Origin: an uncultured Clostridia bacterium | GTDB taxonomy: Bacteria > Bacillota > Clostridia > Lachnospirales > Lachnospiraceae | Direction: 5' to 3' | DNA length: 64,000 nt | Assembly (NCBI GenBank): GCA_937896665.1 | Contig: CALBNS010000087.1 | Span: 1-64,000, forward strand | In this document: positions 1-7,386 of the stretch, one piece after another | Position numbering within the stretch: the stretch's first letter is position 1 | How the letters are laid out: every line of letters begins with the position of its first letter | Made by a program: the position numbers and the translations under genes | The notes under the pieces: model-generated | Database searches by the model: none | The model's input: only the letters and a program-made list of their open reading frames with translations | What the model was told of the DNA's origin: nothing

Positions 1-168
1 ATATTCAGTCTACACCATCGGTTATTTTAATGCCAGTCAACCCGTGAAAAGTAACGCCAACGTTTACTTGACACAAACTTTTGAGAGGATTAAATTGATA
101 AAATTAAAATTGTATGATACATTAAATATACAAATACACGTGTATATTTAGGGAAAGAATAAACTAAA
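1..168. other. Left-edge non-coding stretch
   Basis: No gene is seen. TTGACA at 68-73 and TAAATT at 91-96 (17-bp spacer) could be a promoter. A dyad at 124-150 has arms AAATATAC and GTATATTT around an inner ATACACGTGTAT palindrome and could be an operator or hairpin. Both are weak, single-sequence observations. Confidence 0.3.
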
Positions 169-244
169 AGGAACATATATGAAAAAAAACATACTATATA
201 GTATTTTAGCAATTATAATATATCATCTGGTGCAACTGGATTAG
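169..244 (+). pseudogene. Orphan lipoprotein start (duplicated 5' end)
   Basis: Bases 169-220 are identical to 2696-2747. They carry the ribosome site, the ATG (179) and the first 14 codons (MKKNILYSILAIII) of the lipoprotein gene at 2706. At 221 the sequence switches to unrelated toxin-like DNA, so the frame continues for only eight more codons to a TAG at 242-244, with no lipobox cysteine. It is a 22-codon scrap, not a functional gene. The sequence on both sides of the 52 bp differs between the copies. Confidence 0.75.
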
Positions 245-711
245 ATATATTTGCGGTTACCTCTTCGAAAAGAGATTATCTTGCATCTGCAATTGGTGGA
301 GGAATAGCGGCTATACCAGGACTGAATTTAGCTGGTACTGCAGCAGTCGAGGCATTAGGAAATATTGTATCGGATTCTATAAAAGGTAATATAAAAAGTG
401 GAAAGGATATTATTTCAAGTGCGGCTTGGGGTGCTGGGGCTAATTCTGTAGGATATGTAGCATCAAAAGGAGTAGCAGCATTAAAAGTAAAGAAGATGAA
501 TAGTATGCCAAGGGCACAACAGAAGAGTTATATTAATAGAAAACTGTATAGAGGTTCACAGGCTAATGTTAATGTAAATTATCATAGATATATGTCTAAA
601 ACAACGCCGGGTAAAATCGGAGTTGTAGAAAAAACTTTACGTGCTTTCAAGGCGGGGATTTATTCAACGATAACATCGACCTTTGCAGGATTATTTAGGG
701 GGAAAATGTGA
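221..711 (+). pseudogene. 5'-truncated RHS/polymorphic-toxin C-terminal region
   Basis: The frame is open from about 202 to a TGA at 709-711, but it has no start codon until an internal ATG at 496. The roughly 160 residues begin with a Gly/Ala-rich stretch (ATGLDIFAV, IGGGIAAIPGLNLAGTAA, SSAAWGAGANSVGY), the kind of glycine-zipper pre-toxin segment found after the RHS core in clostridial polymorphic toxins. A basic tail follows. The fusion at 220/221 with the duplicated lipoprotein start shows that the 5' part of the toxin gene is gone. The stop overlaps the GTG of the next gene, as in toxin-immunity pairs. Family assignment is by composition only. Confidence 0.5.
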
Positions 712-1151
712 GAAAATCATTTGAAATAAAAAAATATATAATTGATCAAATGTTGCAATTGGTATTCTTCATGGTAGTAGCAATATTTTTTTCCTATGCA
801 ACCTCTGATATCATTTGGATAATGCTTGCGACTGAAATATTAATAGTATGTAGTTGTTCATATTTGCTGAGACGTATTTTGGTATTTCCGCTAGATTTAT
901 TGAATGGCTGTGTTGAAAACGAAGTATGCTTTAGTCAGATTTGCAATATTGACGAATATGAATTTTTTAGAAAAAAATGTTTTTGCGAATGGCATTTTTA
1001 TTTTGGCTCTGAAGATACATTGACAGTGTTAGTACCGGTTTGTCTGACCCATGAGGAAATTTTGCAAATGGATAGTCCTGTAACGAATCAAAAGGTTAGA
1101 ATTCGTTATTATAAACGTTCGAAAATTTTATGTTCTTGGGAAATTTTATAA
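708..1151 (+). CDS. Small membrane protein, candidate immunity protein
   Basis: 147 residues, not matched to a named family. The GTG start (708) overlaps the stop of the upstream toxin remnant, which implies translational coupling; the GGGGG run just upstream can serve as ribosome site. Residues about 14-33 and 36-55 form two hydrophobic, probably membrane-spanning segments (VFFMVVAIFFSYA; IMLATEILIVCSCSYLL). The rest looks cytosolic, contains several cysteines, and ends in a basic RIRYYKRSKI stretch. Position directly behind a toxin tail suggests an immunity role. That is inference from context; it could be an unrelated orphan. Confidence 0.5.
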   Translation: MRKSFEIKKYIIDQMLQLVFFMVVAIFFSYATSDIIWIMLATEILIVCSCSYLLRRILVFPLDLLNGCVENEVCFSQICNIDEYEFFRKKCFCEWHFYFGSEDTLTVLVPVCLTHEEILQMDSPVTNQKVRIRYYKRSKILCSWEIL

Positions 1152-1275
1152 AAGGTTTCAGGAACTCCTGACAAGTGTGTTTCGAAGCCTATGGTTTGCC
1201 AAATACGATGATTGCTGGGGTAGTGTACATTTTTTGAACTGAAAATTTTACATAAAATTTATAAAAATAGAGCTA
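1151..1275 (+). repeat. Direct repeat, copy A
   Basis: About 120 bp that recurs at 4652-4773 in the same orientation at roughly three-quarters identity. Shared blocks are AAAAGGTTTCAGGAA, TGACAAGTGTGTTT, TAGTGTACA and, at the end, AAAAATAG-GCT. Copy A carries a perfect short dyad (TCAGGA-AC-TCCTGA). It begins at the stop codon of the candidate immunity gene and ends where the metzincin remnant begins. Confidence 0.7.
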
Positions 1276-1283
1276 AAAAATGA

Positions 1284-1553
1284 CTTCTATCTGATTCACA
1301 AACTCCGATGAAAGTTAGTGATAAAGAGAAATATGATTGGAAATGGTGTAAAGTCGAGTTTAATAAATATATGATGAATCAAAAAACATATGCTGGGAGA
1401 ACAGTTACATGTGTACATGAAATGCTACATGCTTTTGGTGGCAAAGATACATATTCTTCGGATCAAAAATGGTCTATTATGTACGGATATTCAAATAGAA
1501 CTGCTAAAGGTGTCACATCAGATGCTAATGCATTTTTAAACGAAAAGTATTAA
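1284..1553 (+). pseudogene. Truncated metzincin-type metallopeptidase toxin fragment
   Basis: The frame is open from 1284; the first ATG is 1308 (81 residues), but it has no convincing ribosome site. The fragment contains HEMLHAFGGKD, an exact HExxHxxGxxD zinc-binding signature, followed 16 residues later by IMYGY, which fits the metzincin Met-turn. Snapalysin-type metzincins use the same aspartate as third ligand. Only the catalytic tail survives; signal, pro-region or RHS core are missing. It abuts repeat copy A and sits in a region of toxin debris, so it is best read as the catalytic tip of a lost secreted or polymorphic toxin. Confidence 0.6.
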
Positions 1554-1686
1554 AATAGAAACATGATTGTGTAATAAAAAGCGTTCTGGTGATATGTCAA
1601 GAGATAAATGAAAAAGATTTTGATATGTTTTTCCAAAAAAGGGTGCACTTAATAGACATACGAGAAAAAACTGAACTTCTCGGATG
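1554..1686. other. Intergenic, nothing recognised
   Basis: AT-rich spacer between the metalloprotease remnant and the IS110 remnant. No ribosome site, terminator or dyad is convincing. Confidence 0.5.
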
Positions 1687-2400
1687 TTAGTTCGATTCTG
1701 TATTTGATTTATCATCCAGCTTTTCGCCGGTGTACAGTTGGTTTTTGACCAGCAAACTAAAAACGAGTCGTACAAATTTACGGGATGTAAGCGCGAGTGC
1801 TCTCTTGTGCTGATGTTTGGTTACTTCAGCATATTTTTTTGGAATAAAATTCAGCATATTCAGAAACATGCCTTCTGACGCTGTTTGCAGCTTCTCCAAG
1901 ATAATAATGGAGATATGTATTTCCGGCTTTTGAAACATGGTTATCTTCAGAAACGGAATCACCGGAATCATTTTTCGGCCATGTCAGCCCTGCGTATTTC
2001 GCAAGAGCATCGGATGAATGAAAGGCTGTTATATCGACGATTTCAGAAAGAATACCGGCTGCCCATACCGGACCAATGCCAGGGATGGATTTAAGTATAG
2101 TAAAGGTGTTCGGATTCATCCCATTGATGCATTTTTCAATGGCCTGATCAATCAGTTTGATTTCCTTCTGATAAGTCTGGATGCAATTAAAAGAGCTTGG
2201 CAAAGATACATTTAGTGGCTCATACATGCATTTATCCAGACGATAAGAATCTCTGGCAGCTTTTTTCAGCAGTTCAGAGGTCTTTGATATATCAGCAATA
2301 CGGTTCTTACTTTTTTCAGCAAGAAACTGAAGGAGTTCTTCTTCGGGGGAATCAATAATCTCCTGAAGGGACAGAAACTCTGTGAGTACCGAAGAAGATG
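1687..2400 (-). pseudogene. IS110-family transposase remnant
   Basis: Minus-strand frames encode the C-terminal half of an IS110/IS116/IS902 (DEDD) transposase. The segment SIPGIGPVWAAGILSEI, then LAKYAGL and KAGNTYLHYYLGEAAN, is the classical Transposase_20 region. The last part (KYAEVTKHQHKRALAL, then RKFVRLVFSLL) lies in another frame, the switch falling near the T-run around 1834-1840. The frame toward the N-terminus continues to about 2400 and meets a stop; the DEDD N-terminal catalytic domain is absent. About 240 of the usual 400 residues remain. Inactive remnant. Confidence 0.8.
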
Positions 2401-2705
2401 TTGCGTGCTAACGGCTGGGGATGCAACTTCTGTGTAAGCGGAATATGTCATATGTGCCAGGCTGCATGCTTCAAGAGCAGACTCGGATAAAACCGGCTGA
2501 AAGGAGGAAAAGCAGTGTCTTCGGACATCAGACTCTGCTGATATCATATCACAGGATTGACCTTATGAAAATGTAACTATTGATTGTATAGACGGGAATA
2601 GGATGAGGGGAGCGCCTCTTAGATGTCCTTGCCTCTATACCATAAAAAAGAATAAGTCTGTAAGCTGTTTTTATTGCTTACAAACTTATTATACGAGGAA
2701 CATAT
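2401..2705. other. Spacer with hairpin before lipoprotein gene
   Basis: No gene is supported. The open minus-strand frame here (to 2547) matches nothing recognisable and has no ribosome site. The only clear element is the inverted repeat at 2651-2690 described separately. Confidence 0.4.
2651..2690 (+). promoter_or_regulatory. Leader hairpin immediately upstream of lipoprotein gene
   Basis: A 15-bp stem with one mismatch (AATAAGTCTGTAAGC at 2651-2665, GCTTACAAACTTATT at 2676-2690) and a U-rich loop ends five bases before the AGGA ribosome site of the gene at 2706. It is not present before the duplicated start at 169. It may terminate transcription from the IS remnant or modulate translation. 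Confidence 0.5.
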
Positions 2706-3377
2706 ATGAAAAAAAACATACTATATAGTATTTTAGCAATTATAATACTCCTAAGTGTTGGGTGTACTAAAAAGAATGCAGTATTAAATGATGCTACAGA
2801 TAAAAATCAAGACACTGTAATGCTTATCGGCTCACAACAAGAAACAGATAATAAAATAGATGCTTACATTTCGGCTGAATCTACATGGGCTTATGATGTA
2901 ACGGATCCCAAAGTTGTTTTGGAAAATACAGATTATTTTGCTAAAATCAAAGTGAAAACAAAGGAGAAAACAAAATATTTTGTAAAAAATAAAATGATGC
3001 CATGTGAAACTTACAATGTAGAAGTATTAGACGTTATATCTCCAATGAATACATCGCTTCCTAAAAATATCAAAATAGCTATAAATGGTGGTGTGGTTTC
3101 TATGGAAGAATACGTAAGTACATTAGATTCAGAAACGAAAGAAAAAACAAATACAAATGATTTATCCAAAAAAGAGTTAAAAAAACAAATTATGATTTCA
3201 GATGAATCATATTATGAATTAATACAAGGAAATGAATATTTCATTTGTATCCGTGATTTAACACAAGATGAAAATTACAAAGGTTACTATGGAATGCCTG
3301 AGGGCGGATACGATGTTTTTCAAGAAAAGGATGGAGTATACATAAATGTATTAACGCAAAATACACTTACAAAGTAA
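2706..3377 (+). CDS. Lipoprotein of unknown function
   Basis: 223 residues with a type II signal peptide: basic start, hydrophobic core ILYSILAIIILLSV, lipobox SVGC (Cys20), so it should be anchored on the outer face of the membrane. The mature part is lysine- and asparagine-rich without a recognised domain; the middle (VLENTDYFAKIKVKTKEKT, VEVLDVISP, NIKIAINGG) alternates like a small beta-sandwich. ATG follows AGGA by 6 bases. It stands alone between two IS remnants and its first 52 bp are copied at 169. Accessory-region cargo; an immunity or surface role is possible but not shown. Confidence 0.75.
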   Translation: MKKNILYSILAIIILLSVGCTKKNAVLNDATDKNQDTVMLIGSQQETDNKIDAYISAESTWAYDVTDPKVVLENTDYFAKIKVKTKEKTKYFVKNKMMPCETYNVEVLDVISPMNTSLPKNIKIAINGGVVSMEEYVSTLDSETKEKTNTNDLSKKELKKQIMISDESYYELIQGNEYFICIRDLTQDENYKGYYGMPEGGYDVFQEKDGVYINVLTQNTLTK

Positions 3378-3417
3378 ACATATAATAATGATATATTAAT
3401 TATAAGAGACATATTTG

Positions 3418-3448
3418 AAAAGGAAGTTGTATTATGCAGCTTCCTTTT
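3418..3448 (+). terminator. Terminator-like hairpin after lipoprotein gene
   Basis: AAAAGGAAG (3418-3426) pairs with CTTCCTTTT (3440-3448), about 40 bp after the stop. The stem is A/T-flanked on both sides and could act in both directions. Confidence 0.6.
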
Positions 3449-3537
3449 GGCGTAAAAGGGCTGAAGTGCTACAATAAAGCTGTAACAGGAGTGGCTAATA
3501 AGATATAATAATCTCACAAAGAAAAGAGGTACTCATT

Positions 3538-3834
3538 ATGCCACAAAGTTACACACCTGAATTTAAAAAGAAAATCGTTCGCCTTCATATCGAAGAGGGA
3601 CGTACTTACAAAAGCATCACTGCAGAGTATGGTGTATCAAAAGCCAGTATCTCCAAATGGTGTGCTGAATTTAGCGAAGAATGCCATACAAAAGCCCAGC
3701 AGAATCCAGATGCTCCTAATAATCTGGAACTTATGAAAGAAAACCTTCGTCTGCGTAAGGAATTGGAAGAAGCAAAAAAGGAGAATCTCTTCTTAAAAAA
3801 AGCAGCGGCATTCTTCGCAAAGGAAATCGATTAG
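3538..3834 (+). CDS. IS3-family transposase OrfA
   Basis: 98 residues, normal size for OrfA. Residues 5-45 form the helix-turn-helix (YTPEFKKKIVRLHIEEG then YGVSKASISKWCAEF) that binds the IS ends. Residues 60-95 are a leucine/charge-rich coiled coil (MKENLRLRKELEEAKKEN) for dimerisation. Near the end, 3795-3801 is a run of seven A (TTAAAAAAAGC), the usual slippery site for -1 frameshifting into OrfB. AAGAGGT precedes the ATG. Alone it has no catalytic function. Confidence 0.8.
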   Translation: MPQSYTPEFKKKIVRLHIEEGRTYKSITAEYGVSKASISKWCAEFSEECHTKAQQNPDAPNNLELMKENLRLRKELEEAKKENLFLKKAAAFFAKEID

Positions 3835-4512
3835 AGGCTTATCGATTTATTGACCAATATCATGAGACATTCGGTATCCGCTGGCTGCTTAGACGGCTGA
3901 ATATTTATCCGAACGCTTACTATAACTACCGGAAACACCGGAAGGCGGATTATTATGCCCATAAAACAGAAGTCCAGGCACAGATTCATGCAATCTATCA
4001 TGAACACAATGGTGTTGATGGTTACAGGAGCATGACAGTCTATCTGGCACGTAAGGGATATCACTATAGCCCTGCAACCATACATAAGTACATGAATGTG
4101 GAGGTGGGACTGAGATCCATCGTTCGTCCCAAAAAACCAGATTATAAACAGGGAAAACCACACAAGGTGTTTGAAAACAAACTTCAGCAGAATTTTATGT
4201 CGGATAAAATCAATCAAAAATGGTGCACAGATTTCACATACTTATTTTTGAAGAACCATAGGCGTTTACTGATTTTTGCAAGTCGGTGAATGTGACGCAG
4301 AGTATGAGCAAAGCAGGTTATCCCTAAGACAATGCACCGATGGAGCGTTACTTCAATACACTGAAGAATGAATGCACAATCTGTATGAGTTCAAAACAGA
4401 GGAAGAACTCTACCAGGCAGAGGAGGAATTTTCCTATGTCCACTACAATCATGTACGCCCGCATAGCTCCAACGGTTACCGTACGCCATATCAGGCACGA
4501 ATCGCAGGATAA
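3795..4512 (+). pseudogene. IS3-family transposase OrfB, internally deleted
   Basis: Reading -1 from the A-run gives an OrfB N-terminus (RKGNRLEAYRFIDQYHETFG, GVDGYRSMTVYLARKGYHYS) through WCTDFTYLFLKN, which holds the first Asp of the DDE triad. The central catalytic part with the second Asp is deleted at about 4255-4265. The sequence resumes with AFTDFCKSVNVTQSMSKAGYP, a stop where the family has a tyrosine or similar, APMERYFNTLKNE (third acidic residue nearby), another frame break, and ends RPHSSNGYRTPYQARIAG. Non-functional. Confidence 0.8.
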
Positions 4513-4651
4513 AAAAGGGCGGTCCGAGTGCAGAATTTGAAACCCCTATTGAAGTGAGAGAAATAAAATATGCAACACATTTTATCATCCTCTTGATGAA
4601 AAAACCATGTTGGGTTGTTGAAAATTATTGATTGAAAATTTCAATATAGAA
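4513..4651. other. Spacer after IS3 remnant
   Basis: No gene or clear IS end is visible between the IS3 remnant and repeat copy B. Confidence 0.4.
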
Positions 4652-4773
4652 AAAGGTTTCAGGAATCACTGACAAGTGTGTTTTGAGACTGTGGCTTGCG
4701 AAATGCGATGCAGCTGGTATAGTGTACAATTTTGTTTTGAAAATTTCATGAAAAAATTCAAAAATAGGGCTGG
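4652..4773 (+). repeat. Direct repeat, copy B
   Basis: Second copy of the element at 1151-1275, same strand. It starts AAAAGGTTTCAGGAATCAC and ends AAAAATAGGGCT. The two copies bracket the metzincin fragment, IS110 remnant, lipoprotein gene and IS3 remnant, and copy B ends the accessory region; ordinary genes begin 250 bp further on. Confidence 0.7.
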
Positions 4774-4947
4774 TTTTTGGTGTCCAACTCAATAGTTTTG
4801 TGAGAGATTTTTATAATATTTAAGATTGGTCTTTCACAAACAAATTGTACATTGAAAATCGCATGACAAACAAAGCAGCATTTTCGTTTCTGAATATTTG
4901 CTGCATGGCAGAAGAAGCAAATAATTAAAAGAATGAAAGTAAAATTA

Positions 4948-4977
4948 TTGTAAAAAATAATAAAAATGTACTATAAT
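4948..4977 (+). promoter_or_regulatory. Promoter for AEC transporter gene
   Basis: TTGTAA at 4948-4953 and TATAAT at 4972-4977 are separated by 18 bp; the start codon follows 44 bp later with AGGAGG between. Confidence 0.6.
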
Positions 4978-5021
4978 GACGTGGTGAAAAAAAAGCTCTT
5001 TAAAATGAGGAGGAAACATAA

Positions 5022-5945
5022 ATGGATTTTATGACGACAGCAGGGCGTATCGTGTCTTTGTTCTTAATTATGGTTGTAGGTTACATTATGAACAAGGCAG
5101 GAATCATTGACAAGGAAGCAAATGTGCGCTATACAAAACTGGTAATTAATATTTCATTACCGGCACAGATTATTACCGCATTTATTTCAAATCGAGGAAT
5201 TGTATCCAATCAAGAGGTTCTTTTGGTTTTTGCAGTAACTGCAGGAATTTATGTGATATATGGAATTTTTGCAGTCTTATTAGTATTCTTACTGCGTGTA
5301 CCGAAGGAGCAAAAGGGTACTTATATATTTATGACCTTGTTTGGAAATATTGGGTTTATGGGTTTTCCAGTGATTACAGCTATCTTTGGTGAAGAGGCAA
5401 TGATTTATGCAGTCATCTGTAATGTAGTATTTAATCTTTTTGTCTATTCTATTGGAATTAGTTTGATCGGAAAATCAGAAGATGGATTGACGAAATTTAA
5501 TCCAAGACGGTTAATGAATATGCCGCTTATGGCAGCAGCGTTATCCATTATTCTGTATTTTACGGGGATTTCGTTGCCGGCACAGGTTATGACATCCTTG
5601 GATTATATGGGAAATGTGACGACGCCTGTGGCTATGCTGATTCTTGGGTCAACGATTGCAGGAATGCCGATAAAGGAATTGTTTGATGAGTGGAGAATTT
5701 ACATTTTCTCAGGTGTAAAACTTCTGGTAATTCCATTGGCAGTGCTGTGGGTGCTGAATCAGGTTCCTATGAATATGGAACTATTGAAGGGGACATTGAT
5801 TGTGCTGACCGCCATGCCGGTAGCAACCAATACTACAATGCTTGCAATTGAGTATGATGGAGATGTACAACTGGCATCAAAAGGGATTTTCTTTACAACG
5901 GTACTGTCAATTTTGACGATTCCGTTGATTACAATGTTTTGCTAG
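5022..5945 (+). CDS. AEC-family (auxin efflux carrier-like) transporter
   Basis: 307 residues, about ten hydrophobic segments across the whole length, starting MDFMTTAGRIVSLFLIMVVG. The N-terminal signature GYIMNKAGIIDKEANVRYTKLVINISLPAQI and the second-half repeat (ALSIILYFTGISLP, TPVAMLILGSTIAG, MPVATNTTMLA) are typical of AEC permeases, which in bacteria export or exchange organic acids such as malate. The substrate cannot be read from the sequence. AGGAGG precedes the ATG by 7 bases. Monocistronic, with its own promoter and terminator. Confidence 0.88.
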   Translation: MDFMTTAGRIVSLFLIMVVGYIMNKAGIIDKEANVRYTKLVINISLPAQIITAFISNRGIVSNQEVLLVFAVTAGIYVIYGIFAVLLVFLLRVPKEQKGTYIFMTLFGNIGFMGFPVITAIFGEEAMIYAVICNVVFNLFVYSIGISLIGKSEDGLTKFNPRRLMNMPLMAAALSIILYFTGISLPAQVMTSLDYMGNVTTPVAMLILGSTIAGMPIKELFDEWRIYIFSGVKLLVIPLAVLWVLNQVPMNMELLKGTLIVLTAMPVATNTTMLAIEYDGDVQLASKGIFFTTVLSILTIPLITMFC

Positions 5946-5952
5946 GCAATTT

Positions 5953-5990
5953 ATACCACCCACTTTAATAAAGGAGTGAGTGGTATTTTT
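5953..5990 (+). terminator. Rho-independent terminator after AEC gene
   Basis: ATACCACCCACT (5953-5964) pairs with AGTGAGTGGTAT (5975-5986), one mismatch, then a T-run. Confidence 0.85.
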
Positions 5991-6020
5991 GTGCTCATTT
6001 TGATACTGAATGCAAAATAC

Positions 6021-6049
6021 TTGACACGATAAATGAAATTATATATACT
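6021..6049 (+). promoter_or_regulatory. Promoter of GntR-ABC operon
   Basis: Consensus TTGACA (6021-6026), 17-bp spacer, TATACT (6044-6049), ahead of the regulator gene at 6119. Confidence 0.8.
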
Positions 6050-6050
6050 G

Positions 6051-6075
6051 AGTGTACTAAAGGTATTAATACACT
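6051..6075 (+). promoter_or_regulatory. YtrA-type operator overlapping transcription start
   Basis: Inverted repeat AGTGTACTAA-N5-TTAATACACT with one mismatch lies just downstream of the -10 box. It has the form of sites bound by YtrA-subfamily GntR repressors, so the operon is probably autorepressed by the product of 6119-6490. Confidence 0.7.
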
Positions 6076-6118
6076 TGAAATGAGCGTGGGATGAATATGA
6101 TTAGAGAGAGGTGATACT

Positions 6119-6490
6119 TTGATTCTGATTGATTATAGTGACAAGAGACCGATTTATGAGCAGATTGCTGACAAATTTCAAAATCTGATTTTAAGTGGCG
6201 TGATGGAAGCAGATGAGAAAATGCCTTCGGTCCGTTCACTGGCAATTGAAATGTCAATTAATCCCAATACAATTCAGAGGGCTTACAGTGAGTTGGAGCG
6301 AAATGGCTTTATTTATTCGGTAAAAGGCAGGGGGAATTTTGTCCGTGGAGACGATGCTCTCCTTGATAAGCAGCGAAAGAAGTTATTGGCGGAATTAAAA
6401 CAGCAATTAAGAACATGTTGTAACAGTGGCATCACACAGGATGAGATTGTTCAGCAGTTGGAAGAAGTATATGGGGAGGTGCAAAAATGA
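6119..6490 (+). CDS. GntR-family (YtrA subfamily) transcriptional regulator
   Basis: 123 residues: a winged helix-turn-helix (residues 9-75, PIYEQIADKFQNLILSGVM, KMPSVRSLAIEMSINPNTIQ, RAYSELERNGFIYSVKGRG) with only a short C-terminal dimerisation helix. That is the layout of YtrA-type regulators that control linked ABC exporter genes. The start is TTG at 6119, 6 bases after GAGAGAGGTG; no ATG is better placed. Its last codons overlap the next gene (ATGA at 6487). The palindrome at 6051-6075 is its likely operator. Confidence 0.88.
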   Translation: MILIDYSDKRPIYEQIADKFQNLILSGVMEADEKMPSVRSLAIEMSINPNTIQRAYSELERNGFIYSVKGRGNFVRGDDALLDKQRKKLLAELKQQLRTCCNSGITQDEIVQQLEEVYGEVQK

Positions 6491-7386
6491 TTGAAATTAA
6501 GCAGGTAAGTAAGTCATTCGGCGAGATTGAGGCCGCAAGCAAGATTAGTCTTACGATTCAGGAAACCAATGTATTTGGAATGGTGGGAACGAACGGTGCC
6601 GGAAAAAGTACATTGATGCGTATGATATGTGGTGTGTTGAAGCCGGATGAGGGCGAAATACTTATCGACGGAGAAAATATATGGGATAATCCGGAAGCAA
6701 AAGCAAAGATGTTCTATATATCGGATGATCAGTTCTGGTTTGCTAATGCAGAAGTCAGAGATTTGATACCTACTTACAAATTGTATTATCCGGAGTTTGA
6801 TGAAAAGCGCTTCCGGGAACTTTTGATTTTGTTCGGACTTGATGTAAATCGTAAGATCCAGACATTTTCGAAAGGAATGAAAAAGCAGCTTTCTATTCTT
6901 CTTGGAATCTGCTCTAATGTCAAATATTTACTCTGTGATGAGACATTTGACGGACTTGACCCGGTTATGTGGCAGAGTGTGAAAAGTATCCTTGCAAATG
7001 AAATGGAAGAAAAGGGGATGACTCCAATTATTGCTTCCCATAATCTTCGGGAATTGGAGGATATCTGTGATCATGTAGGACTTTTGCACAAAGGTGGAGT
7101 ACTGTTATCGAAAGACTTGGAAGAACTAAAATGTAATATCCAAAAGGTTCAGTGTGTGCTTCCACAGGAATGTGATGCACAGTTGAAGTCCATCTTAGAT
7201 ATACTTCGGTTTGAACGTAGAGGTAAGCTGATTACGATGACGGTACGTGGTGAAAAAGACTCCATTCTTGCAATCATAGAGACGATGAAACCGGTTTATT
7301 GTGAAGCAATTCCATTGTCATTGGAAGAAATATTTATTGACGAAACGGAGGTTGTGGGTTATGACATCAAAAATCTCTTATTTTAA
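6487..7386 (+). CDS. ABC transporter ATP-binding protein (exporter)
   Basis: 299 residues. Walker A GTNGAGKST near residue 36, Q-loop region YISDDQFWF, ABC signature FSKGMKKQ (in place of LSGGQ), Walker B YLLCDE near 155, and switch His in ASHNLRELED. A C-terminal extension of about 80 residues follows, as in YtrB/BcrA-like exporters. It should energise the permease encoded by the next gene at the membrane. Start ATGA overlaps the regulator stop by 4 bases and the end overlaps the permease by 26 bases, so the three are translated together. Likely role: efflux or cell-envelope stress response. Confidence 0.88.
   Translation: MIEIKQVSKSFGEIEAASKISLTIQETNVFGMVGTNGAGKSTLMRMICGVLKPDEGEILIDGENIWDNPEAKAKMFYISDDQFWFANAEVRDLIPTYKLYYPEFDEKRFRELLILFGLDVNRKIQTFSKGMKKQLSILLGICSNVKYLLCDETFDGLDPVMWQSVKSILANEMEEKGMTPIIASHNLRELEDICDHVGLLHKGGVLLSKDLEELKCNIQKVQCVLPQECDAQLKSILDILRFERRGKLITMTVRGEKDSILAIIETMKPVYCEAIPLSLEEIFIDETEVVGYDIKNLLF

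Larger units (their letters stand above)
3538..4512 (+). mobile_element. IS3-family insertion sequence remnant
   Basis: An intact-looking orfA (3538-3834) is followed by a broken orfB (3795-4512) in the -1 frame, the standard IS3-family arrangement. The element has an internal deletion in the DDE domain and added frame breaks, so it cannot move by itself. Terminal inverted repeats could not be identified, so the limits given are those of the coding remnant. Confidence 0.8.

Noticed and set aside
2266..2547. Open minus-strand frame of 93 codons upstream of the IS110 fragment
   Set aside because: No ribosome site and no recognisable domain; the part 2266-2400 is read in another frame as the IS110 protein.
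3889..4217. Minus-strand open frames under the IS3 orfB
   Set aside because: They mirror the transposase coding strand and have shadow-like composition.
1..4900. CRISPR array or prophage
   Set aside because: No regularly spaced repeats, no phage structural genes and no integrase were seen.
7301..7360. 20-codon N-terminal extension of the ABC permease
   Set aside because: It lies inside the ATPase coding sequence without a ribosome site; ATG 7361 has GGAG upstream.
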